Shown: piece by piece, positions 44,877 through 56,875 of the stretch
How positions within the stretch are numbered: position 1 is the stretch's first letter
Layout: the number at the start of each line of letters is the position of its first letter
Assembly (NCBI GenBank): GCA_963971305.1
Contig: OZ020304.1
Span: 1,922,001 to 1,986,000 of the forward strand
Reading direction: 5' to 3'
Length of the DNA: 64,000 bases
DNA from: Arcuatula senhousia
Taxonomy: Eukaryota; Mollusca; Bivalvia; Mytilida; Mytilidae
Translations under genes and position numbers: made by a program
Notes under the pieces: generated by a model
Seen by the model: only the letters and a program-made list of their open reading frames with translations
The model's database searches: none
Told to the model about the DNA's origin: nothing

Positions 44877-45377
44877 CTATGTAAAAGAAATAAATAAATC
44901 CATTTTTACCTTTAAGAGTATCCTCAGCACTTCAAAACTTGTCATCAATTTTCATTATCACAAAATGGAAAATGTCTATGTGACACTGATGCCTCCATAC
45001 TACTAACTGTAAGTAAGAGTTATACAGGCTTAGGATATACAGTTTGTAAAAGTTAACCAGGGTCAAAGTTAAAAAAAATTATTATATACAGTTTCGGAGA
45101 AAAGTTGACAGAAATATTCATATGGAATTACACAGACCTACTAAGATGGACACCACTATCACTTCATAAGGACGTTCCCTTTTTGAAGCAGGTGGTATAA
45201 ATAATAAATGCACCAAGAAAACTGAAAAACTGAAAATAAATCAATGAGATCTTTTGTACTAAATTAACTGCTATATCAAAGCAGCAAACACACCAATGTT
45301 GATACTTTTTGTTATAAAAGAAAAAGTTATATAGTTTTTTCATCTAAACTATTAGGTGATTTCCTTTTTTTTCTGAC

Positions 45378-45679
45378 CTGCTTGAATTATCTCGATCTCT
45401 ATTCCTTTCTTTATCTCTTTCCCTGTCTTTGTCTCTCTCCCTCTCTCGGTCACGCCCTCTTTCTCTGTCACGATCCCCATCTCCTCTGTGTCTCCGATCT
45501 CTATCTCCACTTCTCGGTCTGCTCTTTGACCTTGACCTTCTTTCTTTGTGTCTGCTGCTATCTGACCTACGACCCCTGCTGTCATGGTGACTGTGTCTGC
45601 TGCTGTAGCTGGAGCGACTTCTGCTACGTTTACGTCTGCTGCTGTCACGGAGAACATGTTCAGGTATTGCTGATCCACC
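45378..45679 (-). CDS. ZC3H13: ZC3H13 exon, RS/RD/RE-rich
   Basis: A 302-nt exon, phase 0 in and 2 out, acceptor GTTTTCAG, donor CAG/GTCAGA. Encodes GGSAIPEHVLRDSSRRKRSR, an RS segment, then alternating Arg-Asp/Arg-Glu dipeptides (DRERGRDRERERDKDRERDK). Such low-complexity charged regions typify ZC3H13/Flacc and favour nuclear-speckle localisation. Plus- and alternate-frame ORFs over this exon are shadows. Confidence 0.85.
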
Positions 45680-46067
45680 CTGAAAACCAGAAGTCAATTA
45701 TAATTATAACAGTAGTTTTTATCTTGGAGAAAAATGCAAGTTTAGGGGAAAGTTGTACACATCTTATATGGCTGCATGACATTTGGTAACATTTCAATAC
45801 ATATGTTGTAGATGGCAATAATTTATTCGTATTTGTGAAAAACAGGTCAATAAGACCATGAAGACATCTTTAAAAATTGCTGCAAATTTTTTTTTTTACA
45901 TTTCAAAACCTAAGTATACACTGGATGAATGAGTATTTCATTTTTGAACAAATGTTTCTAGCATTATATATTTTCAAAATGATATGATGTGAAACTAAGG
46001 CAGAATGGTTGTTTTGGATAATGGTACCAATAGTTGAGAACATTGTGACAGAGATCTACAGAATGGT

Positions 46068-46563
46068 GGAGTGAGTGAGTGAGTGAGTTGGTGTTTTACG
46101 CCCGTGCAACGCTATATAGGTTATTTACAGGCGATGAACATGAAAAGGATGATAAAATGAACATGATGTGATGATGATAAATGAAATATGGGGATGGGGT
46201 GGGAAACAAAGGACCGGTAAATTTTGAAGAACCACAGGAAAAAGGGGAGAGGTGGGTAGGGTCGGAAAATTTAGCCTATGTGGTGCACTACTGGGCGGTC
46301 CACAAAGGGGTCTTTTACGTGCATGAAGCGTGGCACTCTCCACACACGTTGGCCCACTATGGTCGGCGGTCAGGGTTTCCGTATTATAGACCTGACAACC
46401 CCCGCGGACGAGGGCTATCCCTATTCAGCCACCTAGGGTACACACTTGGTCGCTCTGTGGGCTGAGCACTGACCCGACGTCAGAATCCCAAGACCCTTAG
46501 TCGCCTCCTACGACAAGCTAGGCTCTGCTGCGGGCCTATTCGCCACCCGGGCCCCGCACGGGA
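46068..46563 (+). mobile_element. Molluscan-type SINE
   Basis: Begins with (GAGT)n and GTTGGTGTTTTACGCCCGTG, and ends with TAGTCGCCTCCTACGACAAG followed by GCCTATTCGCCACCCGGGCC. The combination of a GTGA-rich head, TTTTACGCC and a GTCGCCTC(C/T)TACGACAAGC box is one I recognise from widespread mollusc SINEs, for example in gastropods. GC-rich compared with its surroundings. The open frames across it (46125-46343, 46181-46465) are accidental. Confidence 0.65.
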
Positions 46564-46626
46564 CCAGAATGGTGGATGGTGGTAACAACGAATATTGGTC
46601 CCTAAAGGTGAAAACATTATGACTAC

Positions 46627-46724
46627 CTGTTGTGGCTCTGCCACAAGGATATCATCTATGGAGTCATCAGTAAAATCACTAAATCTTCCTCCTTCTTCCT
46701 CTCCACTAGCTCGCAGTCTTCTAA
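46627..46724 (-). CDS. ZC3H13: ZC3H13 exon with FSDFTDDSIDDIL
   Basis: A 98-nt exon, phase 1 in and 0 out, acceptor CTATTTCAG, donor CAG/GTAGTC. Encodes RRLRASGEEEGGRFSDFTDD and SIDDILVAEPQQ; the FSD(F/W)(T/S)D core matches the vertebrate AFSDWSDED block. Confidence 0.88.
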
Positions 46725-47024
46725 CTGAAATAGATATCCTATACAGTGAAATTTATCAAAAATCCTCATAATTTCTAGCCATTTTTTATAATTTCTAGCC
46801 ATTTTTTAACCTGCAAGAAAATAAGCACATGTCTATTCTGAATAAGTCTTCTGTACCTAAATATTTTGGTTTACAAAGGTGTCACTGAATTATCATCCTT
46901 TTTTTTTGTCAACTACAGATTAAACCACAAATGAAATATTAAAATCTTTTTTATGCTTTTTTTGCAATATCTGAATGATAATATGAAGTCATTTACTGTG
47001 ATGTCAATAGAATCCACAAAGTAC

Positions 47025-47142
47025 CTCTATCTCTGTCATCTGTCCTCCTCCTCTTGTGTTCGTCCTCTCCAGAGGGCGACCTTGACCTCTTTTTCTTCTT
47101 CAGGTCTTTGTCATCTGTTGATTGTTGACTAGAAGGTTCAGG
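47025..47142 (-). CDS. ZC3H13: ZC3H13 exon, basic RS region
   Basis: A 118-nt exon, phase 0 in and 1 out, acceptor TTTACAG, donor AGAG/GTACTT. Encodes PEPSSQQSTDDKDLKKKKRS and RSPSGEDEHKRRRTDDRDR, including probable nuclear localisation clusters. The acceptor directly abuts a GATAA-repeat stretch (47148-47172) that looks like the tail of an inserted LINE. Confidence 0.8.
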
Positions 47143-47147
47143 CTGTA

Positions 47148-47200
47148 AATAAGATAAGATAGGATAAGATACCTTTTATTAGACCAAATCAGGTGCCTGA
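47148..47200 (-). repeat. Probable LINE 3' tail next to a ZC3H13 splice acceptor
   Basis: On the minus strand AATAAAAGGTATCTTATCC is followed by short TATCTTA repeats that run into the acceptor TTTACAG. I see no LINE ORF, so the assignment is tentative. Confidence 0.3.
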
Positions 47201-47573
47201 GGAGGCTAAATAGGTTAAAAATTGTAATTTGCAACAATACAATAAGCACTCAGTATAAATGAGATATATATGTATAAGTATTATGTATTTAATGATATAT
47301 GTCATGCAAGTGCAGTCAGACAGGATTGACCTCACTGCATGTTCAAGACATCACCAAAACAAGTCTGGTTAAAGAAAGTTCTATGCACAATATAATGTAT
47401 AATAACACTGCAATGAAGATTTTTCAATCATATATCATGTAGTAATGTTATAACTTTTTTTAGAACATTAGTTACATATCAAAAGTGACAGTTGTGGACT
47501 TTCCAATCATTTCTTTGTTGTTGTAATGTACTTGATTTTACTCAATGTTACTTTTACTTAATGTTAGACTTAC

Positions 47574-47823
47574 AGTCACTTCTTTCTTTCTCTCTGGTTT
47601 TCTTTCCACCACTTCTGACTTAACACTAACATGTTCTTTCTCTCTATCAGAACTTTTAGGTTGTGACCTTTCTTCAACCTTGACCTCTACTTTCTCTTTT
47701 GACCTTGACCTTTCCCTGCTATGGCGACTGTGAGGAGACTGTGGAGGAGACAAATCTCTTGGACGTTTTGATGAAAGGGTAGGAGACAGAGATTTACCTT
47801 TCCCATCACTGGGTAGTCTTTTC
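47574..47823 (-). CDS. ZC3H13: ZC3H13 exon, SP/RS-rich
   Basis: A 250-nt exon, phase 2 in and 0 out, acceptor GATTTTAG, donor ACT/GTAAGT. Encodes KRLPSDGKGKSLSPTLSSKR, then SPPQSPHSRHSRERSRSKEK and a Glu/Lys/Val-rich end. Many Ser-Pro sites suggest phosphorylation. Confidence 0.85.
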
Positions 47824-47899
47824 CTAAAATCAAATAAAGTTTGTTTTTTCATGCAAAAAAGATGTCTTTCCCCCTACAAACCAGGTTGATAAAATTTTA

Positions 47900-48146
47900 G
47901 TTGAGTAGTTTTAGAAGGCTAGATGATTGATGAGGATTATCTGAAAATTTCTAAGTTCAAATACCTAACTTGCAGAATTTTTTTTAGATCAAAATTCCCA
48001 GGTAATATGCACAACTACATATGGTGTACTTCCTAAATTTCATCTTTGAATTTCATTCAGTAGTTTCAAAGGAGTTGCGATAACAAACTTTGAGTTTTGA
48101 ACATGACAAAAACAATATGTCTCCCACCCAAGTGGAGGAGACATAA
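47900..48146 (+). repeat. Tandom-core element fragment with ATGTCTCC terminal hairpin
   Basis: Shares GATCAAAATTCCCAGGTAAT, CACAACTACATATGGTGT and CAGTAGTTTCA(A/G)AGGAGTTG with 31620-32090. The right end is a clean hairpin: ATGTCTCC (48117-48124) pairs with GGAGACAT (48137-48144). Confidence 0.65.
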
Positions 48147-48531
48147 TTCATTTTATTGTACATAGTTCATAAAAAAGAAAAAAAAGTTTTATTACTAACT
48201 GTAATTTTAAAATGAATCAATGCAGATTTGTACTATTTTTGTGAAACTCATCAAAGTGCTTTTTGGTTTCGAATTTTTATAAATCTTAGATAATATTTAT
48301 AACTGCAAATAAAATTGGTAATGTATCAAGATGAACATAGATAACACATGATTTTTACCATTTGATTATTCTTTCTCCACGATATGAAATCTTAATATTT
48401 GAGAGAGATAAAATGTTTAGACTTCTCTTATGATAAATTTTTTTAAAGAAAAAAATGTTAAGACACGTCATTACTTTGTATTAGTTTAATATTACACAAA
48501 ACTGAAATTTTAAACATTTGGATGTAAATAC

Positions 48532-49107
48532 CTTGATTCCCCTCTCTCCCTTGGCTCTTCATTATCATCTGGTTCCCTCTTAATATCTTCTTCCTTTTTA
48601 ACTGGTTCCTCTTCTACTTTCTGTTTATCTTTGGCCAATTTCTCCTCCAATTTTTTAGCTTTGGCTTTTAACTTCTCTTCCTTTCTTGCTTTCTTCTCAG
48701 CCTTAGTCCGTTTCTTTTTCTCCTTCTCTTCTTTTTTCTTTCCATCTTTATCTTTCTCCTTTTTACCATCTTTCTCTTCCTGTTCTTTAGGTTTCTCCAC
48801 AGGTTTTTCCTTGACCTCAGGTACTCTGTCCACCTCCCTTCTCTTGTCTTTCTCCACCGATTCTTTCCTGTCATGTCTCTCCGCGTCTTTGGGTGGTTCT
48901 GACACTTTTCTATCCCCTCTTTCCTTATCTCTATCTCTCCCTCTATCAGAGGAAAATTCTCTATTTCTAAATGAGTCATTATCTCTCCTATCCTCACGTC
49001 TATCCATACTTCCCTCACGATTATCTCCCCTGCCAGCATCACTGTACCGATCCCGTGGGTCACGAGATCGCTCTCTGTCATCAGGTCTTCTATCCATTCG
49101 ATCATAC
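48532..49107 (-). CDS. ZC3H13: ZC3H13 exon, large RD/KE-rich exon
   Basis: A 576-nt exon, phase 2 in and 2 out, acceptor TTTTTTTAAG, donor CAAG/GTATTT. Encodes YDRMDRRPDDRERSRDPRDR, more Arg-Asp repeats, then a long lysine/glutamate coiled region (KKKRTKAEKKARKEEKLKAK) and KREPDDNEEPRERGES. A single alpha-helix is likely for the KE part. A (GT)n microsatellite lies 30 bp from the acceptor. Confidence 0.88.
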
Positions 49108-49138
49108 CTTAAAAAAACGCAGGACAACATATAAGTAT

Positions 49139-49164
49139 GTGTGTGTGTGTGTGTGTGTGTGTGT
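49139..49164. repeat. (GT)n microsatellite
   Basis: About 13 GT repeats in the ZC3H13 intron, close to the acceptor of the large charged exon. Confidence 0.9.
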
Positions 49165-49416
49165 TGGTGTTGAAGGCCCTTTTCGAAGAACCTGGGCCAT
49201 AAAGGGCAGTCAGTATTAATGGAGGAGGAAACCACGATCTGGGGCAGACATATAAGTATAAAGTAATTGACATGTTTCAGTGTAAAGATGGCAATCCTGA
49301 AAGAAAAAGCTAAACTGTTCTAATGTGAGTGAGCAAGAGTCATACATTTTGAACTCTTTGTTTACACACTGGAATCATTTTGGTGTTCTGACAGTTTCAA
49401 TATTGGAGGGAACTAT

Positions 49417-50858
49417 AAACATGAGGCTCCCAGGAGCCTGAAATCGCTCACCTGACATATGTGCCTGAAGTAAAGGTTATTAGGCAAAATCTATTTGACG
49501 TTGAAAGGGTCATAAGATTAATAAGGGGGTCATCTGACAATATGGTGGATATTAAGGTGCTGATCACTTTTGTTCTCAATCAAAATCTAAAAATCTTTTT
49601 GAGTTATTTGCAAAAAAATGCAGTTTAACCTAATGTTCTATTTTTAGCCACAGTGGCAATGTTTTACAACCAATCAAAAATCCCCACTACAGTTTTATAC
49701 ACCTAATAATAATAAACAATAATACCAAGTTTGGTTCTGATTGGACTGAAAGTGTCAGAGGAGTTAACATTTTCAATATAATGAGGAAATGCAGTTAAAA
49801 TGCTCAATTTTGAAGTTCCAAGGGCAATAACTCCTCAAAGGAAAGGTCCTACAACGTTGACCCTGTTACATATTTTGTAGATCTTGATGCGCTTAACAAT
49901 ATGCAATTTAAATTTCTCAAATATCTTGTATAGTTTTCAAGATATTGAGCTAAACAGGTGCGAAATTTGCAAAAAATCCACAAAAAGGGCAATAACTCCT
50001 ACATGGGTTGTTGGATTTTCTTCAAAATTTCAGAGCTGGTAGATCTTCAGGTGCTGATCACTTTTGTTCCCAATCAAAATTTTGAAATCTGTCACCGTTT
50101 TAGAGTTATTTGCAAAAAACTGCCATTTACCCCTATGTTCTATTTTTAGCCACAGCCGCCATGTTTTACGACCAATCAAAAATCCCCACATCAGTTCTAT
50201 ACACCTAATGCTAATAAACAACTATACCAAGTTTGGTTCCATTTGAACTTAAAGTGTCAGAGGAGTTAACGTTTTCAATGTAATGAGGAAATGCTGTTAA
50301 AATGCTAAATTTTGACGTTCTAAGGGCAATAACTCCTGAAAGGAGTGGTCCTACAACGTTGACCCTATTACATATTTTGTAGATCTTAATGTGCTTAACA
50401 ATATGCAATTTAAATTTCTAAAATATCTAGTATAATTTTCAAGATATTGAGCTAAACAGGTGCAAAATTTGCAAAAAATCCACAAAAAGGGCAATAACTC
50501 CTGCATGGGCTGTTGGATTTTCTTCAAAATTTCAGGGTAGGTGGATCTTGAGGTGCTGATCACTTTTACCCTATGCCAGAATTTTGATATCTGTAGCCGT
50601 TTTTGAGTTATTTGCAAAAAACTGCATTCTACCCCTATGTTCTATTTTTAGCCATGGCGGCCATGTTTTACGACGAATCAAAAATCCCCACATCAGTTCT
50701 AAGCACCGAATGCTAATGAACAACCATACCAAGTTTGGTTGCAATTGGACTTATGGTGTTAGAGGAGTTAACGTTTGAAAAAGTTTACAGACGGACGGAC
50801 GCCGGACGCCAAGTGACGCCAATAGCTCACATGACCCTTCAGGTCAGGTGAGCTAAAA
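49417..50858 (+). repeat. CTCACCTGACAT-subfamily element, copy 1
   Basis: Left end ATGAGGCTCCCAGGAGCCTG and CGCTCACCTGACATATG. Core units of about 500 bp contain GGGCAATAACTCCT twice each and AAAATCCCCACATCAGTTCT. The right end is a GACGGACGGACG run (50790-50802) plus the hairpin TGACCCTTCAGGTCA and GGTGAGCTAAAA. Shares terminal hexamers with the CTCACCTGG family but has a different core. Confidence 0.75.
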
Positions 50859-51724
50859 ATAATACTATTTAAAACATTCTAGGTGTTAATGATTGGCCTA
50901 AATTTTAGGGCCAATTCCATGTTATGTCAAAGAACATTCACCATTACTGCAATGCTTATTCAGAATAAATCAATGTCCTTTTTTTTATTGCATTAAAACA
51001 ACAAATCTTTAAAAGTTGAATTAATTTTAACAGCTGACTGTATACTGGTACAATAAGGTTTTTTAAAATTGATCTAATGTACACATATATACAACATAAT
51101 TTACCACCAGACAAAAGTACATGCCAGGGAACACGATGGATGAGTCTACAATCTTACTACAATCTTACAGAGCATGCATCTTATCAAATAATGCATTTCC
51201 ACTAGATTATTCAGCATTTAAATGTAAATGACAGGTCATAAGACATTGGGAGATGCAGAAAAAGATGGCAAATCAACATGAATGTAGACCTTTACTAATG
51301 TTAACCACCCAATGAATTTGGTTTGACATATATTTCTAGCATTCAGAGGAAACAACCAAAATATATTGTATCTAACTTAGCAGCACTTGTTGAGCTTTCA
51401 TCTTTCCTGTTGCTAAACCATGTTGGAATTTCTACACATTGTACATGTAAGTGAATTTTCAGATTATTCATATTCAAAACTTTAAGTTTGCAAAAAATTT
51501 TGTTTCAGTCTGTTAATGCTGTTAAATGTATGGTTTATGAAGATTTGTCTTTCATAATTTAAAGATAAAACACAACTCAATTTCATTTTTAATGAATTGT
51601 TTCACCTCCTAGAGAATTGGTTGTTTAAATAAATTACCTGTTTAAGACAACCTTTAATGGCTTAAACTGAAAACATACCACCATGTACATAAAACAGTTG
51701 AATGCATGCACCAATCATTCTTGC
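50859..51724. other. ZC3H13 intron, nothing recognised
   Basis: AT-rich non-coding DNA between two repeat copies. Confidence 0.35.
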
Positions 51725-53188
51725 AACAAGAGGCTCCCAGGAGCCTGAATCGCTCACCTGACATATGTGCCTGAAGTAAAGGTTATAACGCTAAATCTAT
51801 TTGACATTGAAAGGGTCAGAAGATTAATAAGGGGGTCATCTGACGATATGGTGGATCGTAAGGTGCTGATCACTTTTATTCTCAATCAAAATCTAAAAAT
51901 CTGTCACCTTTTTTGAGTTATCAGCAAAAAACTGCCATTTACCCCTATGTTCTATTTTTAGCCACAGCGGCCATGTTTTACGACCAATCAAAAATCCCCA
52001 CACCAGTTCTATACAGCTAATGCTAATAAACAACTATACCAAGTTTGGTTCCAATTGGACTTAAAGTGTCAGAGGAATTAACGTTTTCAATGTAATGAGG
52101 AAATGCTGTTAAAATGCTAAATTTTGACGTTCTAAGGGCAATAACTCCTCAAAGGAAAGGTCCTACAACATTGACCCTATTACATATTTTGTAGATCTTG
52201 ATGTGCTTAACAATATGCAATTTAAATTTCTCAAATATCTAGTATAGTTTTCAAGATATTGAGCTAAACAGGTGCAAAATTTGCAAAAAATCCACAAAAA
52301 GGGCAATAACTCCTACATGGGTTGTTGGATTTTCTTCAAAATTTCAGAGCTGGTAGATCTTCAGGTGCTGATCACTTTTGTTCCCAATCAAATTTTGAAA
52401 TCTGTCATCGTTTTAGAGTTATTTGCAAAAAACTGCCATTTACCTCTATGTTCTATTTTTAGCCACAGCGGCCATGTTTTACGACCAATCAAAAATCCCC
52501 ACATCAGTTCTATACACCTAATGCTAATAAACAACTATACCAAGTTTGGTTCCATTTGGACTTAAAGTGTCAGAGGAGTTAACGTTTTCAATGTAATGAG
52601 GAAATGCTGTTAAAATGCTAAATTTTGACGTTCTAAGGGCAATAACTCCTAAAAGGAAAGGTCCTACAATGTTGACCCTTTTACATATTTTGTAGATCTT
52701 GATGTGCTTAACAATATGCAATTTAAATTTCTCAAATATCTAGTATAGTTTTCAAGATATTGAGCTAAACAGGTGCAAAATTTGCAAAAAATCCACAAAA
52801 AGGGCAATAACTCCTACATGGGTCGTTGGTTTTTCTTCAAAATTTCAGGGTAGGTAGATCTTGAGGTGCTGATCACTTTTACCCTATGCCAGAAATTTGA
52901 TATCTGTAGCCGTTTTTGAGTTATTTGCAAAAAACTGCATTTAACCCCTATGTTCTATTTTTAGCCATGGCGGCCATGTTTTACGACGAATCAAAAATCC
53001 CCACATCAGTTCTAAGCACCGAATGCTTATGAACAACCATACCAAGTTTGGTTGTAATTGGACTTATGGTGTCAGAGGAGTTAACGTTTTAAAAAGTTTA
53101 CGGACGACGGACGACAGACGACGGACGGACGACGGACGCCAAGTGATGACAATAGCTCACATGACCCTTCGGGTCAGGTGAGCTAAAA
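51725..53188 (+). repeat. CTCACCTGACAT-subfamily element, copy 2
   Basis: The same ends as 49417-50858 (CAAGAGGCTCCCAGGAGCCT; TGACCCTTCGGGTCA hairpin and GGTGAGCTAAAA) and about 95% similar core units by eye. The microsatellite (ACG/GACGG, 53102-53140) is longer. The two copies lie 870 bp apart in the same orientation in one intron. Confidence 0.75.
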
Positions 53189-54098
53189 AGGGGGAGGGTT
53201 GTAAAGTTTTTGCATTGACCCTAATATCCAGTAAATGGGTGATTTCTGCATTACAATGACCAAGACAGACTATCTCTAGTGATTTTCCTTCTACATTCAA
53301 AGATAAAGGGATTTACACAGCTTCGTTCCTGGCATTAGATGTTCAAAACAATTATTATTCTAATTTTAACTTCACATGAGTTTAATGGTCTTTTCCCAAC
53401 TAATTCTGGTATTGTAATAAGAAAATCACTATTGTATATTTATTCCTACACCATTTCAGATAAAATTCACATTGTGGGTAATTGGATAGTTTATAATTAC
53501 TGGTAGGTGTAAAATAAAAGTATTGCTAAGTCTATGACTACCAATATTTGAAGTTAATTCAAACAATGTTTGTGTCTTCTTTACCCATAATGCTTTAGTA
53601 TCTGAAATGATGAGTCATACCCTTTAGACCCCCACAGAAACAGAAAGGATTGTTCAGGTTAATTAGAAAAACTTACCACCACATGTTATAGCTATTGTGA
53701 TTAAATAAGGGAAATGCATTAAAGGATATATCATCCAAATTAAAATTAGCAAAACATGATCTTTAAAGTGAACTGCAAATAGCAACATGGCTGCTGTGCT
53801 GAAGAACTAAGAAAAAAATGTTATAGGTGAAAATTCCAGCAGACTTGTTAAATGAGTGCAATCATGCTATTTTTAATTTCAGGTGCATGTAGGTTAATAA
53901 GGCTTTGGTCAACAGATTTTTCATTTCCTTTATGCTTGCCATGCAAAGTATTTTGATTATAATCTATATAATGATAATTCTATGATGATGAATATTCATG
54001 AACTTGATAAATGAGTATGAATATTCATGAACAGATCAATGAATTCATGATTCATGAACTTAATTATGAATATTTATCACTTTGTTTAATAATTATAC
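53189..54098. other. ZC3H13 intron, nothing recognised
   Basis: AT-rich. ATGAATATTCATGAAC motifs repeat irregularly at 53989-54060, giving several small palindromes. Confidence 0.35.
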
Positions 54099-54285
54099 CT
54101 GGCATTTTTGTCCTCTGGTCTCGGCCCTCTCCTATCCACCTCCCTTGAGTAATCTCTTCTGTCGTCTCTCCTGTCAGGCCAGTCTCTCCTTTCGGGAGGG
54201 ACATAGAATTCCTCTCTACTTTCCCAGTCTCCTCTCCTGCTAGGTCTGTCTGGTGGTGGTCCAGCGGGAACATCATATCTTCCTC
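54099..54285 (-). CDS. ZC3H13: ZC3H13 exon, most upstream well-supported
   Basis: ZC3H13 (Flacc in flies) is a nuclear scaffold subunit of the m6A methyltransferase accessory complex, holding WTAP, VIRMA and HAKAI to the METTL3/14 core. This 187-nt exon, phase 1 in and 2 out, acceptor ATTTTAG, donor CCAG/GTATAA, encodes GGRYDVPAGPPPDRPSRRGD, then WESREEFYVPPERRDWPDRR and an RD-rich end. Together the eleven exons give about 740 residues in one continuous frame. The N-terminal CCCH zinc finger of the family is not visible here and should lie beyond the right edge or in small exons I could not recognise. Confidence 0.82.
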
Positions 54286-56085
54286 CTAAAATCATTAAAT
54301 GAAAGTCTTCAATAAATTATAAACAACATCTTTTTTGACAAAACTGATACTTTACTATAAATTTTTGTTGCTTTGTATTTTTATGTATAAGTGAAACAAA
54401 GAGATATGAATTTGTGAAGTTTTATATGACATTGTTGTCTTCAAACAAAATTCTGTTTCAGTTTATAGTGTCTGTATTTTTTTTCCTTTCTACTGAATCA
54501 ATAAAACACATACAACATACATGTATGTCTTACCTGGAAGGAGATGCACTTCATTTTTTTTTTACTTTGGCTTTGCTTTTTTCATATACCCGATAGCAAA
54601 ATCCATTTAAAGCTATTAATTAACTAAGTGGTATGATAGGGTTTTTTTTAATGCATTTTGGTCTTTGATATAAGGCAGTCAATTTTTTAGAAAGCCTATA
54701 ACCTTAGGCAGGTTGTTGATGGACCACATTTAAAAGATGTGTGATAACCGTCTACATGTATGTGATTTAAAACATGAAATTAAACTTTCAGCTATAACAG
54801 TCCTTGTCAGTTTGATATTTTATTTGAAATAATATCCCACCAACATAACTAATTAAAATTAAACAGCATAAAGCTGTTCCTCAAAAATAGCCTTATAGAA
54901 TGAAAACTAACAAGGTAAAGCATAAATTTAGTATAAATATAATTTATTAAAAAACAAATTAAAAGTTCCCATCTTTACTAAAATTGCATTTAAATAGTTT
55001 AGGAAGATAAATTCAAGAACATAGCATAGCTTGGAAATAAAAAATGATTTTTAACCTTTCATATTTAAAAAGATGGAAAAACTATATACATTATTTCATT
55101 TTTTAAAAATATTTTCTTAAAATTAAAGGGAGGTAACTCATGATGAGCATTTCGGTTTTTGTGGAAAAAACTGCAAATTTCATGACCTTCATTTTAATAT
55201 CAGAAGAAGAAAAAATGAAGATTTTTTTATTCCGACACCAATTCTGTGAGGGATAGTTGATTTTGCCTTCTTTTAACAACAACGTTAAAAGATAGAAAGC
55301 ATGCTATACTTTTGCTTGTTGCTATCCTAAGTTTGATACCTGTTACAAAAGTTAATGTTAAGGTGTATGATGATCCTAGGTCACAGACATGTTTTAATCT
55401 GAAACTAGAAAAGCTAAGCAAATCTTCCAACTCCCTACTACAAAAACTTAAGAGTTTAGCTAAGAACATAAACATGAAATGTTCAATGATGTATAGAAGA
55501 CGACTACTTCCTGCTGCATGACACAAGTACATTTGTAAATCAAAAATAATCTACCGTTACCTTTATCAATCAATAGCAATTACAAATGTATCATGTGTTC
55601 AAATATATCATTTTTTTATGAGGTTAAACACTCAAAACTTACAACATTCTAATAAAATTGTGATAGATTTCAACTTGCACCAACCAAGTCCCGCATACTT
55701 TTAAATATAGAATATCCAATCCATTTTAGATATAAGTTTTTTACCAATTCATAGAGCCAACTACAGGGCTGTAAAATTCTGAAGGGTCATCTGTGCAAGA
55801 TTTGCCAAAATTGAAAGATGAAAGGAAAAAATTTCAGATCATAGAAATTTGCTGCTATATTGGGGGCTAGATGCATGAGTCTCATGCAACTTGCGTGTAA
55901 CTTGACATTGTAACTACATAAAGGCAAATGAAGCAAACACCTCATAAGAAAATGGCATTTTTTTTAAACCATTATATTAATTGAACAGGGTACAGTGTTG
56001 GTTAAATTTGTTCACTGTTGGGGCTAATAGTCCTTGAGGTGTCAATTATTTTGGAATTTTGGATAAAATCCCATAAAAGACTTAC
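54286..56085. other. ZC3H13 intron, no supported feature
   Basis: AT-rich. The open frame at 55312-55521 and its antisense counterpart have no recognisable family and no splice support. Confidence 0.35.
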
Positions 56086-56120
56086 CAATATGGTTCCCTG
56101 ATTCATAAAGCAAATATACT
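56086..56120 (-). CDS. ZC3H13: Possible small ZC3H13 exon
   Basis: 35 nt between a CTTATAG acceptor and a strong GGTAAGTC donor. Phase (2 in, 1 out) joins correctly to the exon at 54285 and would encode VYLLYESGNHIG before GRYDVP. The fit of one phase in three could be chance. Confidence 0.3.
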
Positions 56121-56875
56121 CTATAAGATTTACATATAAAGCTGCGAACAATTGGTCAAGAAATAGTCAACATAATCCCAAGTTCCTTTGTTATTTCCAC
56201 TTACTGAGTTCACAACTTTGGCGAACCTATTTCTAAAGATAAGGTCATAATACGGAAAACCAATGAAAGAAAGTTTTTTATTAAGATACATTAATTGACT
56301 ATTTTTGTATAATAGAAGTTTATAATAAGTAAAACATCTGTAAAAATAAAACATAATGTTCAATAAATTACTTAACAAAGGTCTAACAAAAACAAAGTTA
56401 AAATAAAGACTGTTTTAAATAAAAACTTAGGTAAATAAATTAACATTTTAATCAAAACATTGAAAATTTGAAAATTAAAGGGAGATAAATCATGAATATC
56501 TATGTCAAACACGGCTCTTTGTTTACAAATCAATAAACTTGAGCAAACACATTGCTCTATTGGGAAGGAGGGAGTGTTGGAAATTCGGCCTTTAATTTGG
56601 AATTTTTTAGGGTTCCGGTTTTCATTTAAGTTGACCTGAGGACACCCCTTTTTTGCTGGACTACTTTAAATATAAGATGTTCTTTTTAAGGCTTTAAACC
56701 AAAATCTAAAATTAAAGCACTTTATATAAATTTACTGTAAATTGAGTAAAAATTTAATACATGCAACATGCATGTTAATTGAGTGTTGATTTACAAATAT
56801 AAAAATTAAAAGGTGTCATCAACCAAGGATTGCAGTATAATATGGAACGCCCTAGCTGTCATATATTAGTTAGAC
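56121..56875. other. Non-coding flank, nothing recognised
   Basis: AT-rich; the open frame at 56130-56378 has no family resemblance. Confidence 0.3.

Noticed and set aside
45382..45789. 135-residue plus-strand ORF
   Set aside because: Shadow of the RD/RE-rich ZC3H13 exon on the other strand; such low-complexity codons leave several frames open.
46181..46465. 94-residue ORF
   Set aside because: Lies within a SINE; GC-rich repeats leave frames open by chance.
48631..49134. 167-residue Ser/Phe-rich plus-strand ORF
   Set aside because: Antisense of the Lys/Glu-rich ZC3H13 exon, which has splice and phase support.
55227..55532. Overlapping ORFs on both strands near 55.4 kb
   Set aside because: No family resemblance, no splice consensus fitting ZC3H13 phases.
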